From NCBI RefSeq assembly GCF_008923205.2, contig NZ_WBMS02000033.1:1-64000 (forward strand): a stretch of 64,000 nucleotides of DNA. Direction: 5' to 3'. Each line of letters starts with the position of its first letter. Within the stretch, counting starts at the first letter, position 1. The DNA is from Actinomadura physcomitrii. GTDB taxonomy: Bacteria > Actinomycetota > Actinomycetes > Streptosporangiales > Streptosporangiaceae. The notes under the pieces were generated by a model. The model was not told the DNA's origin. It did not search any database and saw only the letters and a program-made list of their open reading frames with translations. The position numbers and the translations under genes are program-made. Shown piece by piece: positions 40,933 through 49,921 of this stretch.

Positions 40933-43440
40933 TCACATCCGGTCGACGGCGGTGACCCGGACGACCGCCGCGCCCTCCTGGTCGGAGCCCGCCAGGTCGA
41001 CCTCGGCGGAGATCCCCCAGTCGTGGTCGCCCGCCGGGTCGTCGAACACCTGCCGGACCCGCCACAGCGCGTCGTCCGGCACCTCCTCGATGTGCAGCAG
41101 CTTCGGGCCGCGCGCGTCGGGGCCGGTGAGCAGCTCGTCGTGCTCGCCGAAGTAGCCGTCCATCGCCTCCCGCCAGGCGTCCTCGCCGAAGTCGGGATCC
41201 AGCTCGCCGAGCTCCCGGTACCGCTCCAGCGCCGCCAGCTCCACCCGGCGGAACAGCGCGTTGCGGACCAGGACCCGGAACGCCCGCGCGTTCGCGGTCA
41301 CCTTCGTGACCCGGTCCTCGATCGGCTCGTCCACGTCCTCGTCGGCCGGGTTGGCGAGCTGCTCCCACTCGTCCAGCAGGCTGGAGTCGACCTGGCGGAC
41401 CAGCTCCCCCAGCCACTCGATCAGGTCGATGAGGTCGTCGGTCTTGATCGACTCGGGGACGGTCTGCTGCAGCGCCTTGTACGCCCCCGACAGGTACCGC
41501 AGCACGAGCCCCTCGGCCCGCGCCAGCTCGTAGAACCCGATGTACTCGGTGAACGTCATCGCCCGCTCGTACATGTCCCGGACGACCGACTTCGGCCGCA
41601 GCGGATGGTCGCCGACCCACGGGTGCCCGGCCCGGTAGATCTCGTACGCGGCGTCGAGCTCGTCCTCCAGCGGCTTCGGGTGGTCGACGTCCTGGAGCAG
41701 CTCCATCCGCTCCTCGTACTCGATCCCCTCCGCCTTCATCTCCTGGACGGCCTCGCCGCGCGCCCTGTTGACCTGCGCGGCGAGGATCTGCCGCGGGTCG
41801 TCCAGCGTCGCCTCGATCACCGACAGCACGTCCAGCGCGTACGACGGCGACGAGGGGTCCAGCACCTCGAAGGCGGCCAGCGCGAACGTCGACAGCGGCT
41901 GGTTGAGCGCGAAGTCCTCCTGCAGGTCCACGGTGATCCGCGCGTAGCGGCCGAGGTCGTCCGGCTCCGGCAGCACCTCCACCACCCCGCCGGCCAGCAG
42001 CGACCGGTAGATCGCGATGGCCCGGGAGATGTGCCGGCGCCGCGCCGACGGCTCCTCGTGGTTGTCGGTCAGCAGCCGCTTCATCGCCTGGAACGCGTTG
42101 CCGGGGCGGGCGATCACCGACAGCAGCATCGCGTGCGACACCTGGAACCGGGACCGCAGCATCTCCGGCTCGGCGTCCTGCAGCTTCTTGAAGACCTCCT
42201 CGTCCCAGCCGACGAACCCCTCCGGCGGCTTCTTGCGCTGCACCTTCCGCCGCTTCTTCGGGTCGTCGCCCGCCTTCGCGAGGGCCTTCTCGTTCTCCAC
42301 GACGTGCTCGGGGGCCTGCGCGACCACGAATCCGACGGTGTCGAACCCGGCGCGCCCGGCCCGCCCGGCGATCTGGTGGAACTCGCGCGCCCGCAGGCGC
42401 CGCACCCGGTGCCCGTCGTACTTGCTGAGCGCGGTGAACACCACCGTCCGGATCGGGACGTTCACCCCGACGCCCAGCGTGTCGGTGCCGCAGATGACCT
42501 TCAGCAGCCCGGCCTGCGCCAGCCGTTCCACCAGCCGCCGGTACTTCGGCAGCATCCCCGCGTGGTGCACCCCGATCCCGTGCCGGACGAACCGCGACAG
42601 GTTCCGCCCGAACTTCGTGGTGAACCGGAACCCGCCGATCAGCTCGGCGATCCGCGCCTTCTCCGCCTTCGTGCACACGTTGATGCTCATCAGCGACTGC
42701 GCCCGCTCGATCGCCGCCGCCTGGGTGAAGTGCACCAGGTAGACTGGCGCCTTCTGCTCCGCGAGCAGCTCCTCGATCGTCTCGTGCAGCGGCGTCACCC
42801 GGTAGTCGTAGATCAGCGGGACGGGCCGCTCCGCCGAGGTCACCAGCGCCGTCGGCCGGCCGGTCCGGCGCGTCAGGTCCTTCTCGAAGAACCCGACGTC
42901 GCCGAGCGTCGCCGACATCAGCAGGAACTGCGCCTGCGGCAGCTCCAGCAGCGGGATCTGCCACGCCCAGCCCCGCTCCGGCTCGGCGTAGAAGTGGAAC
43001 TCGTCCATCACCACCACGCCGATGTCGGCGTCGGCGCCGTCCCGCAGCGCGATGTTGGCCAGCACCTCGGCGGTGCAGCACACGATCGGCGCGTCCGCGT
43101 TGACGCTGGCGTCGCCGGTCATCATGCCGACGTTCTCCCGGCCGAACATCTCGCACAGGTCGAAGAACTTCTCCGACACCAGCGCCTTGATCGGCGCGGT
43201 GTAGAACCCGACCTGGTCCTTGCCGAGCGCCGCGAACAGCGCCCCCGCTGCCACCAGGCTCTTGCCCGACCCGGTCGGCGTCGAAAGGATCACGTTGGCG
43301 CCCGACACGACCTCGATGAGCGCCTCCTCCTGCGCGGGGTACAGCGTGATCCCGCGCCCGGCCACCCATCGCCCGAACGCCTCGAACAGCGCATCGGGAT
43401 CGGCGTCGGTACCGGAAGGAAGCTCATCGATCAGACTCAC
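40933..43440 (-). CDS. DEAD/DEAH-box RNA helicase with DUF3516 C-terminus
   Basis: 835-residue superfamily 2 helicase. Walker A is TPTGSGKS (54-61), DEFH at 146-149, SAT at 176-178 and the motif VI region QIAGRAGRAG near 362. Residues about 420-835 match the actinobacterial DUF3516 tail that follows Ski2-like helicase cores. It probably remodels RNA in decay or ribosome metabolism. The start is GTG at 43440. It heads an operon with the nitrilase-type hydrolase. Confidence 0.92.
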   Translation of the reverse strand: MSLIDELPSGTDADPDALFEAFGRWVAGRGITLYPAQEEALIEVVSGANVILSTPTGSGKSLVAAGALFAALGKDQVGFYTAPIKALVSEKFFDLCEMFGRENVGMMTGDASVNADAPIVCCTAEVLANIALRDGADADIGVVVMDEFHFYAEPERGWAWQIPLLELPQAQFLLMSATLGDVGFFEKDLTRRTGRPTALVTSAERPVPLIYDYRVTPLHETIEELLAEQKAPVYLVHFTQAAAIERAQSLMSINVCTKAEKARIAELIGGFRFTTKFGRNLSRFVRHGIGVHHAGMLPKYRRLVERLAQAGLLKVICGTDTLGVGVNVPIRTVVFTALSKYDGHRVRRLRAREFHQIAGRAGRAGFDTVGFVVAQAPEHVVENEKALAKAGDDPKKRRKVQRKKPPEGFVGWDEEVFKKLQDAEPEMLRSRFQVSHAMLLSVIARPGNAFQAMKRLLTDNHEEPSARRRHISRAIAIYRSLLAGGVVEVLPEPDDLGRYARITVDLQEDFALNQPLSTFALAAFEVLDPSSPSYALDVLSVIEATLDDPRQILAAQVNRARGEAVQEMKAEGIEYEERMELLQDVDHPKPLEDELDAAYEIYRAGHPWVGDHPLRPKSVVRDMYERAMTFTEYIGFYELARAEGLVLRYLSGAYKALQQTVPESIKTDDLIDLIEWLGELVRQVDSSLLDEWEQLANPADEDVDEPIEDRVTKVTANARAFRVLVRNALFRRVELAALERYRELGELDPDFGEDAWREAMDGYFGEHDELLTGPDARGPKLLHIEEVPDDALWRVRQVFDDPAGDHDWGISAEVDLAGSDQEGAAVVRVTAVDRM

Positions 43441-43530
43441 TCCTCCATCCTGCCCCTTCTCCGGACCGCCCGCGCCACCGGCCGCGGCGCGGCCACCCGG
43501 CGGCCGGCCGCGCTTGTCGGCGGCCCGGGC

Positions 43531-44127
43531 TCACACGAGCGTGTGGCCGTATTCGGCCGCCAGGGGCCCGAGATCGGGCTCGCCGTACTCCTCGCGCATC
43601 CGCTTGAACGCCGCGACCTTGCCGCCGCCGAACCGCCGCACGTGCACCGCGTAGGACGAGGCGTTGACGAACGAGGGCGGGTCGGTCTTGCTGTGGAACT
43701 TGTCCGCGTACATCACGAGCCGCTCCTCGGCGGTCTCGGCCAGGTAGTCGGCGGGAGGCAGGGGCAGGTTCTGCCGCTCGACATCGTCCCTGGTCAGTCC
43801 CATGCCGGTGTGGTGCGAGCAGAACCGGCAGAGCACCTCGGGGAACCCCTCCCCCGCCAGCAGCTCGTGCCCGAGCACCCCGTGCCGGACGTACTGCCGG
43901 TGGTCGAGCTCCCCGGTGATGTCGTACAGCCGGTACACCCCGACGTCGTGCAGCAGGCACCCGGCCCGCACCAGCTCCTTGTCGACGTCCAGGCCGCCCG
44001 CATCCATCAGCTGCTCGGCGATCCGGCACACGATCCCGCAGTGCGTCCAGACCAGTTCGAACGCCTCCCGGCTCGGCGCCAGCCGCTCGTGCAGCGCCCG
44101 AATCTCGCCGTCTCCCGGTATCCGCAC
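43531..44127 (-). CDS. HD-domain phosphohydrolase-like protein
   Basis: 198 residues. The metal set of the HD superfamily is visible: His29 in WTHC, His60-Asp61 in LLHDVGVY, then histidines in RHGVLGHELL and CSHHTG. Substrate unknown. Relatives act on nucleotides or are described only as HD proteins. The GTG start is chosen to match the domain. The upstream Shine-Dalgarno is weak. It is divergent from a small acidic-protein gene. Confidence 0.8.
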   Translation of the reverse strand: MRIPGDGEIRALHERLAPSREAFELVWTHCGIVCRIAEQLMDAGGLDVDKELVRAGCLLHDVGVYRLYDITGELDHRQYVRHGVLGHELLAGEGFPEVLCRFCSHHTGMGLTRDDVERQNLPLPPADYLAETAEERLVMYADKFHSKTDPPSFVNASSYAVHVRRFGGGKVAAFKRMREEYGEPDLGPLAAEYGHTLV

Positions 44128-44214
44128 ACGCCCGACACTACCCAGCGGCCGGTTAGGCGGCGGCCGTTCGGTTACAACGTGCGGGACGAGACAGCGAGAC
44201 GAGGGGGCAGAGCG

Positions 44215-44406
44215 ATGGCGAAGAAGACCAAGAGCGACCCCGCCGACCGGGGCCCCGGCGCCAGCTCGGGCCGCGAGGAGCTGCCGCACGAGCGGATCGT
44301 GCCGGGGAACGGCAGCGCCGCGGAGGGCTACGAGTCCAGGGAGGGCGGCGGGGTGCGGGACGGCAACCCGATCGCCGGCGTCGAGATGGACGACGACGGG
44401 CAGTGA
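44215..44406 (+). CDS. small polar protein, 63 aa
   Basis: Short gene with GAGGGGGCAG about 5 bases before the ATG. The protein is hydrophilic, basic at the start (MAKKTKSDPADRG), Gly/Glu-rich in the middle and ends in an acidic EMDDDGQ. It is likely disordered. No family recognised. Coding is supported by the ribosome site and by codon bias through the full length. Confidence 0.55.
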   Translation: MAKKTKSDPADRGPGASSGREELPHERIVPGNGSAAEGYESREGGGVRDGNPIAGVEMDDDGQ

Positions 44407-44478
44407 ACGGGCCGCCGATGCGCCCGGTCCGCCGGCCCGGTGCGAGGGTCTAGCCTCCCGCCGGGCCGGCGTCCCGGG

Positions 44479-45903
44479 TCAGGCCGTGGCCTCGGTGCGG
44501 TCGCCGCCCCAGAGGGTGTGGAAGGAGCCGTCCCGGTCGACGCGGCGGTAGGTGTGCGCGCCGAAGAAGTCGCGCTGGCCCTGCGTGAGCGCGGCCGGCA
44601 GGCGGTCGGCGCGCAGCGAGTCGTAGTAGGCGAGCGCGGTGGAGAACCCCGGCGCGGGGACGCCGATGCGGGCGGCGGTGGCGACGACGTCGCGCCAGGC
44701 GTCCTGGGCGTCGCCGAGGGCCTCGGCGAAGTGGTCGTCGGTGAGCAGCGTCGGCGTGGCCGGGTCGGCCTCGTAGGCGGCGCGGATCCGGTCGAGGAAG
44801 CGGGCCCGGATGATGCAGCCGCCGCGCCAGATGGCCGCCATCGCGCCGGCGTCGATGTTCCAGCCGTACTCGGCGCTGCCCGCCTGGATCTCGTGGAAGC
44901 CCTGCGCGTAGGCGACGATCTTGGACGCGTACAAGGCCTTCTCGACCTTGTCCGCGAAGCCGGACCCGGCGACGGCGGAGCGGGCCGGCCCCGGCAGGTT
45001 CCGGGACGCCTCGCGCAGGCCGGCGTGGCCGGAGACGGACCGGGCGAACACCGCCTCGGCGATGCCGCCGACGGGAACGCCGAGGTCCAGGGCCGTCTGG
45101 ACGGTCCAGCGGCCGGTGCCCTTCTGCTCGGCCTGGTCGAGCACCACGTCCACGAACGGCTTCCCGGTGCCGGCGTCGGTGTGCGCGAGCACCTCGGCGG
45201 TGATCTCGATCAGGTAGGACTCCAGCCGGCCGGTGTTCCAGGTGCGGAACACCTCGGCGATCTCGGCGGGCGCGAGCCCGGCGGCGTGCCGCAGCAGGTC
45301 GTAGGACTCGGCGATCAGCTGCATGTCGGAGTACTCGATGCCGTTGTGCACCATCTTCACGAAGTGCCCGGCGCCGTCCGGGCCGACGTGGGTGCAGCAG
45401 GGCGTCCCGTCGACGTTCGCGGCGATGTCCTCCAGCAGCGGGCCGAGCGCCTCGTAGGACTCGGCGGAACCGCCCGGCATGATGCTCGGGCCGTGCAGCG
45501 CGCCCTCCTCGCCGCCGGAGATGCCGGTGCCGACGAAGTGGATCCCGCGCTCGCGCAGCGCGGCCTCGCGGCGGCGGGTGTCGGCGAAGTGCGCGTTGCC
45601 GCCGTCCACGATCATGTCGCCGGACTCCAGCAGCGGCGCGAACTCGTCGATGACCGCGTCGGTCGGCGCGCCCGCCTTCACCATGATCACCAGCCGGCGG
45701 GGCCGCTCCAGCGACGCGACGAACTGCTCCGCGGTCTCCGCCGGCAGGAAGGCCCCCTCGTCGCCGAACTCCTCCACCAGCGCCTTCGTGCGGGCGGCGG
45801 TGCGGTTGTGCAACGCGACCGGATGGCCGTGCCGGGCGAGGTTGCGGGCCAGGTTACGGCCCATCACCGCGAGCCCCGTGACGCCTATGCGCGCCGTTTG
45901 CAT
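44479..45903 (-). CDS. gndA: 6-phosphogluconate dehydrogenase (decarboxylating)
   Basis: 474-residue dimeric enzyme of the oxidative pentose phosphate pathway, converting 6-phosphogluconate to ribulose 5-phosphate, CO2 and NAD(P)H. The coenzyme motif is GLAVMG (10-15) with NRT after strand 2. GGEEGALHGPSIMPGG (about 128-143) and HFVKMVHNGIEY (about 182-193, catalytic Lys) are hallmark segments. The length fits the long NADP-type family. The ATG has GGAGAG upstream. Confidence 0.96.
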   Translation of the reverse strand: MQTARIGVTGLAVMGRNLARNLARHGHPVALHNRTAARTKALVEEFGDEGAFLPAETAEQFVASLERPRRLVIMVKAGAPTDAVIDEFAPLLESGDMIVDGGNAHFADTRRREAALRERGIHFVGTGISGGEEGALHGPSIMPGGSAESYEALGPLLEDIAANVDGTPCCTHVGPDGAGHFVKMVHNGIEYSDMQLIAESYDLLRHAAGLAPAEIAEVFRTWNTGRLESYLIEITAEVLAHTDAGTGKPFVDVVLDQAEQKGTGRWTVQTALDLGVPVGGIAEAVFARSVSGHAGLREASRNLPGPARSAVAGSGFADKVEKALYASKIVAYAQGFHEIQAGSAEYGWNIDAGAMAAIWRGGCIIRARFLDRIRAAYEADPATPTLLTDDHFAEALGDAQDAWRDVVATAARIGVPAPGFSTALAYYDSLRADRLPAALTQGQRDFFGAHTYRRVDRDGSFHTLWGGDRTEATA

Positions 45904-46055
45904 TGGTTCTCTCCTCTTCGTGTGCCACCCTGGCCAAGGGGTTGTACGACGATCATGATCCCCCCGTTCGAACGCCGGCCCCGCATGTCCTGTTCCGGCA
46001 CGGGAACGGGACGCACTTGAGAACGATTCCGATCGTGTCCATCCAGGGGGTGCGG

Positions 46056-46805
46056 ATGCTGGGACTGCCGGACGCGGCGGCGGCGTGTCTGTTCGATCTC
46101 GACGGGGTGCTTACCCGCACCGCGGCGGTGCACGCCGCGGCCTGGAAGGAGATGTTCGACGGCTACCTGCGCGAACGCGCGCGGGAGACGGGCGAGCCGT
46201 TCGTCCCCTTCGACCCGGTGAAGGACTATGGGCGCTACGTCGACGGCAAGAAGCGCGAGGACGGCACGCGCTCGTTCCTGGAGTCGCGCGGCATCACGCT
46301 GCCCGAGGGCGCCCCGGACGACCCTCCGGAGGACGCGACCGTGCGCGGCCTCGGCAACCGCAAGAACGCCCTCGTCCTCAAGATCATCGAGGAGAAGGGC
46401 GTGGAGACCTTCGACGGGTCGATCGACTTCGTCCGCGCGGCCCGCAAGGCGGGGCTGCGGACGGCGGTGGTGTCCTCCAGCGCCAACACCGTGCAGGTGC
46501 TGCGCTCGGTCGGGATCACCGACCTGTTCGACGCGCGGGTGGACGGCGTCGTCGCGGCGGAGCGGAACCTGCCGGGCAAGCCCGCGCCGGACATGTTCCT
46601 CGCGGGGGCGAAGGAGCTGGACGTGCCCGCGGACCGGGCCGTGGTGTTCGAGGACGCGCTCGCGGGCGTGCAGGCCGGCCGGGCCGGCGGGTTCGCGTAC
46701 GTGGTGGGCGTCAACCGGGTCGACGGCGAGCACGCCAAGGAGCTCGCCGCGCACGGCGCCGACGTGGTGGTGAACGATCTGTCCGAACTGCTGGAGGACA
46801 AGTGA
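46056..46805 (+). CDS. HAD-family beta-phosphoglucomutase-like protein
   Basis: 249-residue HAD phosphatase/mutase. The nucleophile Asp14 and acid/base Asp16 are in FDLDGVL. SSSANT (motif II), GKPAPDMF (Lys, motif III) and VFEDALAGVQAG (motif IV) are all present. The helical cap is of the size seen in beta-phosphoglucomutases. It overlaps the GH65 phosphorylase (GTGA), so it would convert that enzyme's beta-glucose 1-phosphate product to glucose 6-phosphate. ATG at 46056 with GGGGG before it. GTG two codons earlier is possible. Confidence 0.9.
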   Translation: MLGLPDAAAACLFDLDGVLTRTAAVHAAAWKEMFDGYLRERARETGEPFVPFDPVKDYGRYVDGKKREDGTRSFLESRGITLPEGAPDDPPEDATVRGLGNRKNALVLKIIEEKGVETFDGSIDFVRAARKAGLRTAVVSSSANTVQVLRSVGITDLFDARVDGVVAAERNLPGKPAPDMFLAGAKELDVPADRAVVFEDALAGVQAGRAGGFAYVVGVNRVDGEHAKELAAHGADVVVNDLSELLEDK

Positions 46806-49207
46806 CGGACCCGGAGGGACAGACCAGCGTCGACCGGCCCGTGTTCACCGTGGAGCCGTGGTGCGTCCGCGAACCGGAGCTGCGGCTGGACCGGCTGGCG
46901 CAGAGCGAGTCGGTGTTCGCGTTGTCGAACGGCCATCTCGGCCTGCGCGGCAACCTCGACGAGGGGGAGCCGCACGGCCTGCCGGGCACCTACCTGAACT
47001 CGTTCTACGAGCAGCGGCCGCTGCCGCAGGCGGAGACCGCCTACGGCTATCCGGAGTCGGGGCAGACGGTCATCAACGTCACCAACGGCAAGGTGATCCG
47101 GCTGCTGGTGGACGACGAGCCGCTGGACGTGCGGTACGGGCGCGTCCACCACCACGAGCGGATCCTGGACATGCGGGCCGGCACCCTCACCCGGCACGTG
47201 GAGTGGACGTCGCCGGCCGACCAGCGGATCCGGGTGACGTCCACGCGGATGGTGTCGCTGACGCAGCGGGCGGTCGCGGCGATCTGCTACGACGTGGAGC
47301 CGGTGCACCAGTCCATGCGGGTCGTCGCGCAGTCGGAGCTGGTCGCCAACGAGGCGCTGCCGGACGGCGACAAGGACCCGCGCGCGTCGGCGATCCTCGA
47401 CCATCCGCTGATCAGCGAGGAGCACGTCGCCAACGGCACGAAGGTGCTGCTGCTGCACCGGACGCGGCAGAGCGGGCTGCGGATGGCCGCGGGCATGTCG
47501 CACCACATCGAGGGCCCCGAGTCGATGGCGGTGGAGACCGAGAGCTCGCCGGACGTGGGCCGGCTGACGGTCGCGACGCGGCTGGAGCCGGGGCAGCGGC
47601 TGCGGATCATCAAGTACCTGGCCTACGGGTGGTCGAGCCAGCGGTCCCGGCCGGCGCTGCACGACCAGGTGGTCGGGGCGCTGGCGGGCGCGCGGCAGAC
47701 CGGCTGGGAGGGGCTGCTGGCCGAGCAGCGGCACTTCCTGGACGACTTCTGGTGCGGCGCGGACGTGGAGGTCGACGGGGACGCCGAGATCCAGCAGGCG
47801 GTCCGGTTCGGGCTGTTCCACACACTGCAGGCGGGCGCGCGCGCAGAACGCCGCATGATCCCGGCGAAGGGGCTGACGGGCCCGGGCTACGACGGGCACA
47901 CGTTCTGGGACACCGAGACGTTCGTGCTGCCGGTGCTGACCTATACCGCGCCCGACGCCGCCGCCGACGCGCTCGCCTGGCGGCACATGACGCTACCGCT
48001 GGCGTGCGAGCGGGCCGCCCAGCTCGGGCTTGCCGGCGCCGCGTTCCCGTGGCGGACGATCCGCGGCCACGAGTGCTCCGGCTACTGGCCCGCCGGGACC
48101 GCGGCGTTCCACATCAACGCCGACATCTCCGACGCCGTCGCGCGGTACGTGGACGCGACGCAGGACGAGCGGTTCGAGCGGGAGATCGGGCTGGAGATCC
48201 TGGTGCAGACGGCGCGGCTGTGGCGCAGCCTCGGCCACCACGACGTCGGCGGGGTGTTCCGCATCGACGGCGTCACCGGCCCGGACGAGTACAGCGCGGT
48301 CGTGGACAACAACGTCTACACCAACCTGATGGCGCGCCGGAACCTGCTGGAGGCGGCGGAGACGGCGATGCGCCACCCGGACATGTGCGACCGGCTCGGC
48401 GTGGACGCCGAGGAGGCCGCGTCGTGGCGGGACGCGGCGTCGGCGATGGTGATCCCCTACGACGAGCGGCTGGGCGTCCATCCGCAGAGCGAGAACTTCA
48501 CCAACCACGCCCGCTGGGACTTCGCGGCGACCAAGCCGGACCACTACCCGCTGCTGCTGAACTTCCCGTACTTCGACCTGTACCGCAAGCAGGTCGTGAA
48601 GCAGGCGGACCTGGTCCTGGCCCTGCACCTGTGCGGGGAGCAGTTCACCGACGAGCAGAAGGCCCGCAACTTCGAGTACTACGAGAGCCTGACGGTGCGC
48701 GACTCGTCGCTGTCGGCGCAGACGCAGGCGGTGGTGGCGGCCGAGGTCGGGCATCTGGAGCTGGCGCACGACTACCTCGGCGAGACCTCGCTGATGGACC
48801 TGCACGACCTGAACCGCAACACCCGCGACGGGCTGCACGTCGCGTCGATGGCGGGCGCGTGGAGCGGGCTCGTCGCCGGGTTCGGCGGGATGCGGGCGGG
48901 CGGCGGGCGGCTGCGGTTCGCGCCGCGGCTGCCGGGCGGCATCAGCCGGCTGGCGTTCCGGATGCGGTACCGGGGCAGCCGGGTGCGGGTCGAGGTGACC
49001 GGGGAGTCGGCCACCTACGAGCTGCTGGACGGCCCGGCCATCACGCTGTGGCACCACGGCGAGGAGTTCGAGCTCGGGGACGAGCCGGTCGAGCTGCCGA
49101 TCGAGCAGGTCGCGGCGCGTCCGGCGCCGACGCAGCCGGCGGGCCGGGAGCCGGCGCCACGCCGCATCGACCCGCACAGCCGGGAGCCGCGGCCCGTCGA
49201 CTCCTGA
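46802..49207 (+). CDS. glycoside hydrolase family 65 disaccharide phosphorylase
   Basis: 801-residue inverting phosphorylase. It has an N-terminal beta-sandwich (about 1-270), a linker, an (alpha/alpha)6 barrel (about 330-700) with the general acid Glu496 in VTGPDEYS, GLTGPGYDGHTFWDTE before it, and a small C-terminal beta-sheet with a Pro-rich end. Family members cleave maltose, trehalose, kojibiose or nigerose with phosphate to glucose and beta-glucose 1-phosphate. Trehalose is a fair guess in an actinobacterium, but the residues needed to choose are not clear to me. Coupled to the HAD mutase. Confidence 0.92.
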   Translation: MTDPEGQTSVDRPVFTVEPWCVREPELRLDRLAQSESVFALSNGHLGLRGNLDEGEPHGLPGTYLNSFYEQRPLPQAETAYGYPESGQTVINVTNGKVIRLLVDDEPLDVRYGRVHHHERILDMRAGTLTRHVEWTSPADQRIRVTSTRMVSLTQRAVAAICYDVEPVHQSMRVVAQSELVANEALPDGDKDPRASAILDHPLISEEHVANGTKVLLLHRTRQSGLRMAAGMSHHIEGPESMAVETESSPDVGRLTVATRLEPGQRLRIIKYLAYGWSSQRSRPALHDQVVGALAGARQTGWEGLLAEQRHFLDDFWCGADVEVDGDAEIQQAVRFGLFHTLQAGARAERRMIPAKGLTGPGYDGHTFWDTETFVLPVLTYTAPDAAADALAWRHMTLPLACERAAQLGLAGAAFPWRTIRGHECSGYWPAGTAAFHINADISDAVARYVDATQDERFEREIGLEILVQTARLWRSLGHHDVGGVFRIDGVTGPDEYSAVVDNNVYTNLMARRNLLEAAETAMRHPDMCDRLGVDAEEAASWRDAASAMVIPYDERLGVHPQSENFTNHARWDFAATKPDHYPLLLNFPYFDLYRKQVVKQADLVLALHLCGEQFTDEQKARNFEYYESLTVRDSSLSAQTQAVVAAEVGHLELAHDYLGETSLMDLHDLNRNTRDGLHVASMAGAWSGLVAGFGGMRAGGGRLRFAPRLPGGISRLAFRMRYRGSRVRVEVTGESATYELLDGPAITLWHHGEEFELGDEPVELPIEQVAARPAPTQPAGREPAPRRIDPHSREPRPVDS

Positions 49208-49250
49208 TCCGGCCGGGCGGCGGCCGGTTCCGGCCTCGGCCGGGCGGGCG

Positions 49251-49796
49251 TCAGGACCGGGCGGCGCAGGACCCGGGGTCGCAGTCCTGCTCGGACGCGC
49301 CGCCGCCGTCGTCCCGCCGGGCCTTGCGCGGCTCGGCGCGGTCGTCGACGAGCAGCCGGCGCGGGCCCGGCCCCTCGTCGCCGAGCCGGTCGTAGGGGTT
49401 GGCGAGCGCGCACTTGCTGATCGACAGGCAGCCGCAGCCGATGCACTCGGTCAGGTCGTCGCGGAGCCTCTCCAGCTGCCGGATGCGGGCGTCGAGGTCG
49501 GCGCGCCAGAGGTCGGACAGCCGTGCCCAGTCGGCGACGGTCGGGGTGCGCTCCTCGGGGAGCGTGGCGAGGGCGTCCCTGATGTCGGCGAGCGGGATGC
49601 CGACCCGCTGGGAGACCTTGATGAACGAGACGCGGCGCAGCGTGTCGCGGGTGAAGCGGCGCTGGTTGCCGGCGGTGCGGCGGCTGCGGATCAGCCCCTT
49701 GGCCTCGTAGAAGTGCAGCGCCGAGACGGCCACGCCGCTGCGCTCGGCGAGCTGCCCGACGGTCAGTTCGTGCTTGCGGTGCTCGAGGCGCGTCAT
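49251..49796 (-). CDS. soxR: redox-sensing MerR-type regulator SoxR
   Basis: 181-residue SoxR. The MerR helix-turn-helix lies at 11-35 (LTVGQLAERSGVAVSALHFYEAKGL), followed by a dimerisation helix (about 85-115). The [2Fe-2S] cysteines are 118, 121, 123 and 129 in CIGCGCLSISKC. A longer, polar C-terminal tail than in E. coli follows. In actinobacteria SoxR responds mostly to redox-cycling compounds. A perfect SoxR box lies in its own promoter, about 20-35 bases before the ATG. Confidence 0.95.
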   Translation of the reverse strand: MTRLEHRKHELTVGQLAERSGVAVSALHFYEAKGLIRSRRTAGNQRRFTRDTLRRVSFIKVSQRVGIPLADIRDALATLPEERTPTVADWARLSDLWRADLDARIRQLERLRDDLTECIGCGCLSISKCALANPYDRLGDEGPGPRRLLVDDRAEPRKARRDDGGGASEQDCDPGSCAARS

Positions 49797-49804
49797 ACCG
49801 CGAT

Positions 49805-49835
49805 CCTATGCGACCTCAACCAAGCTTGAGGTCAA
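49805..49835 (-). promoter_or_regulatory. SoxR-type promoter of soxR
   Basis: The 18-base SoxR box CCTCAAGCTTGGTTGAGG (minus strand, 49814-49831) lies between TTGACC (-35, 49830-49835) and CATAGG (-10, 49805-49810). The 19-bp spacer is the over-long spacing typical of MerR/SoxR-controlled promoters. Transcription would start a few bases before the ATG. Confidence 0.82.
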
Positions 49836-49921
49836 CGCCCGCGCCCGCTCGCGGAGGGAGCTCGGCGAGCGGGCGGACCGGGCCCGTGCCCGCGCGGCGG
49901 GCGGGCACGGGCGGTGCCGGA

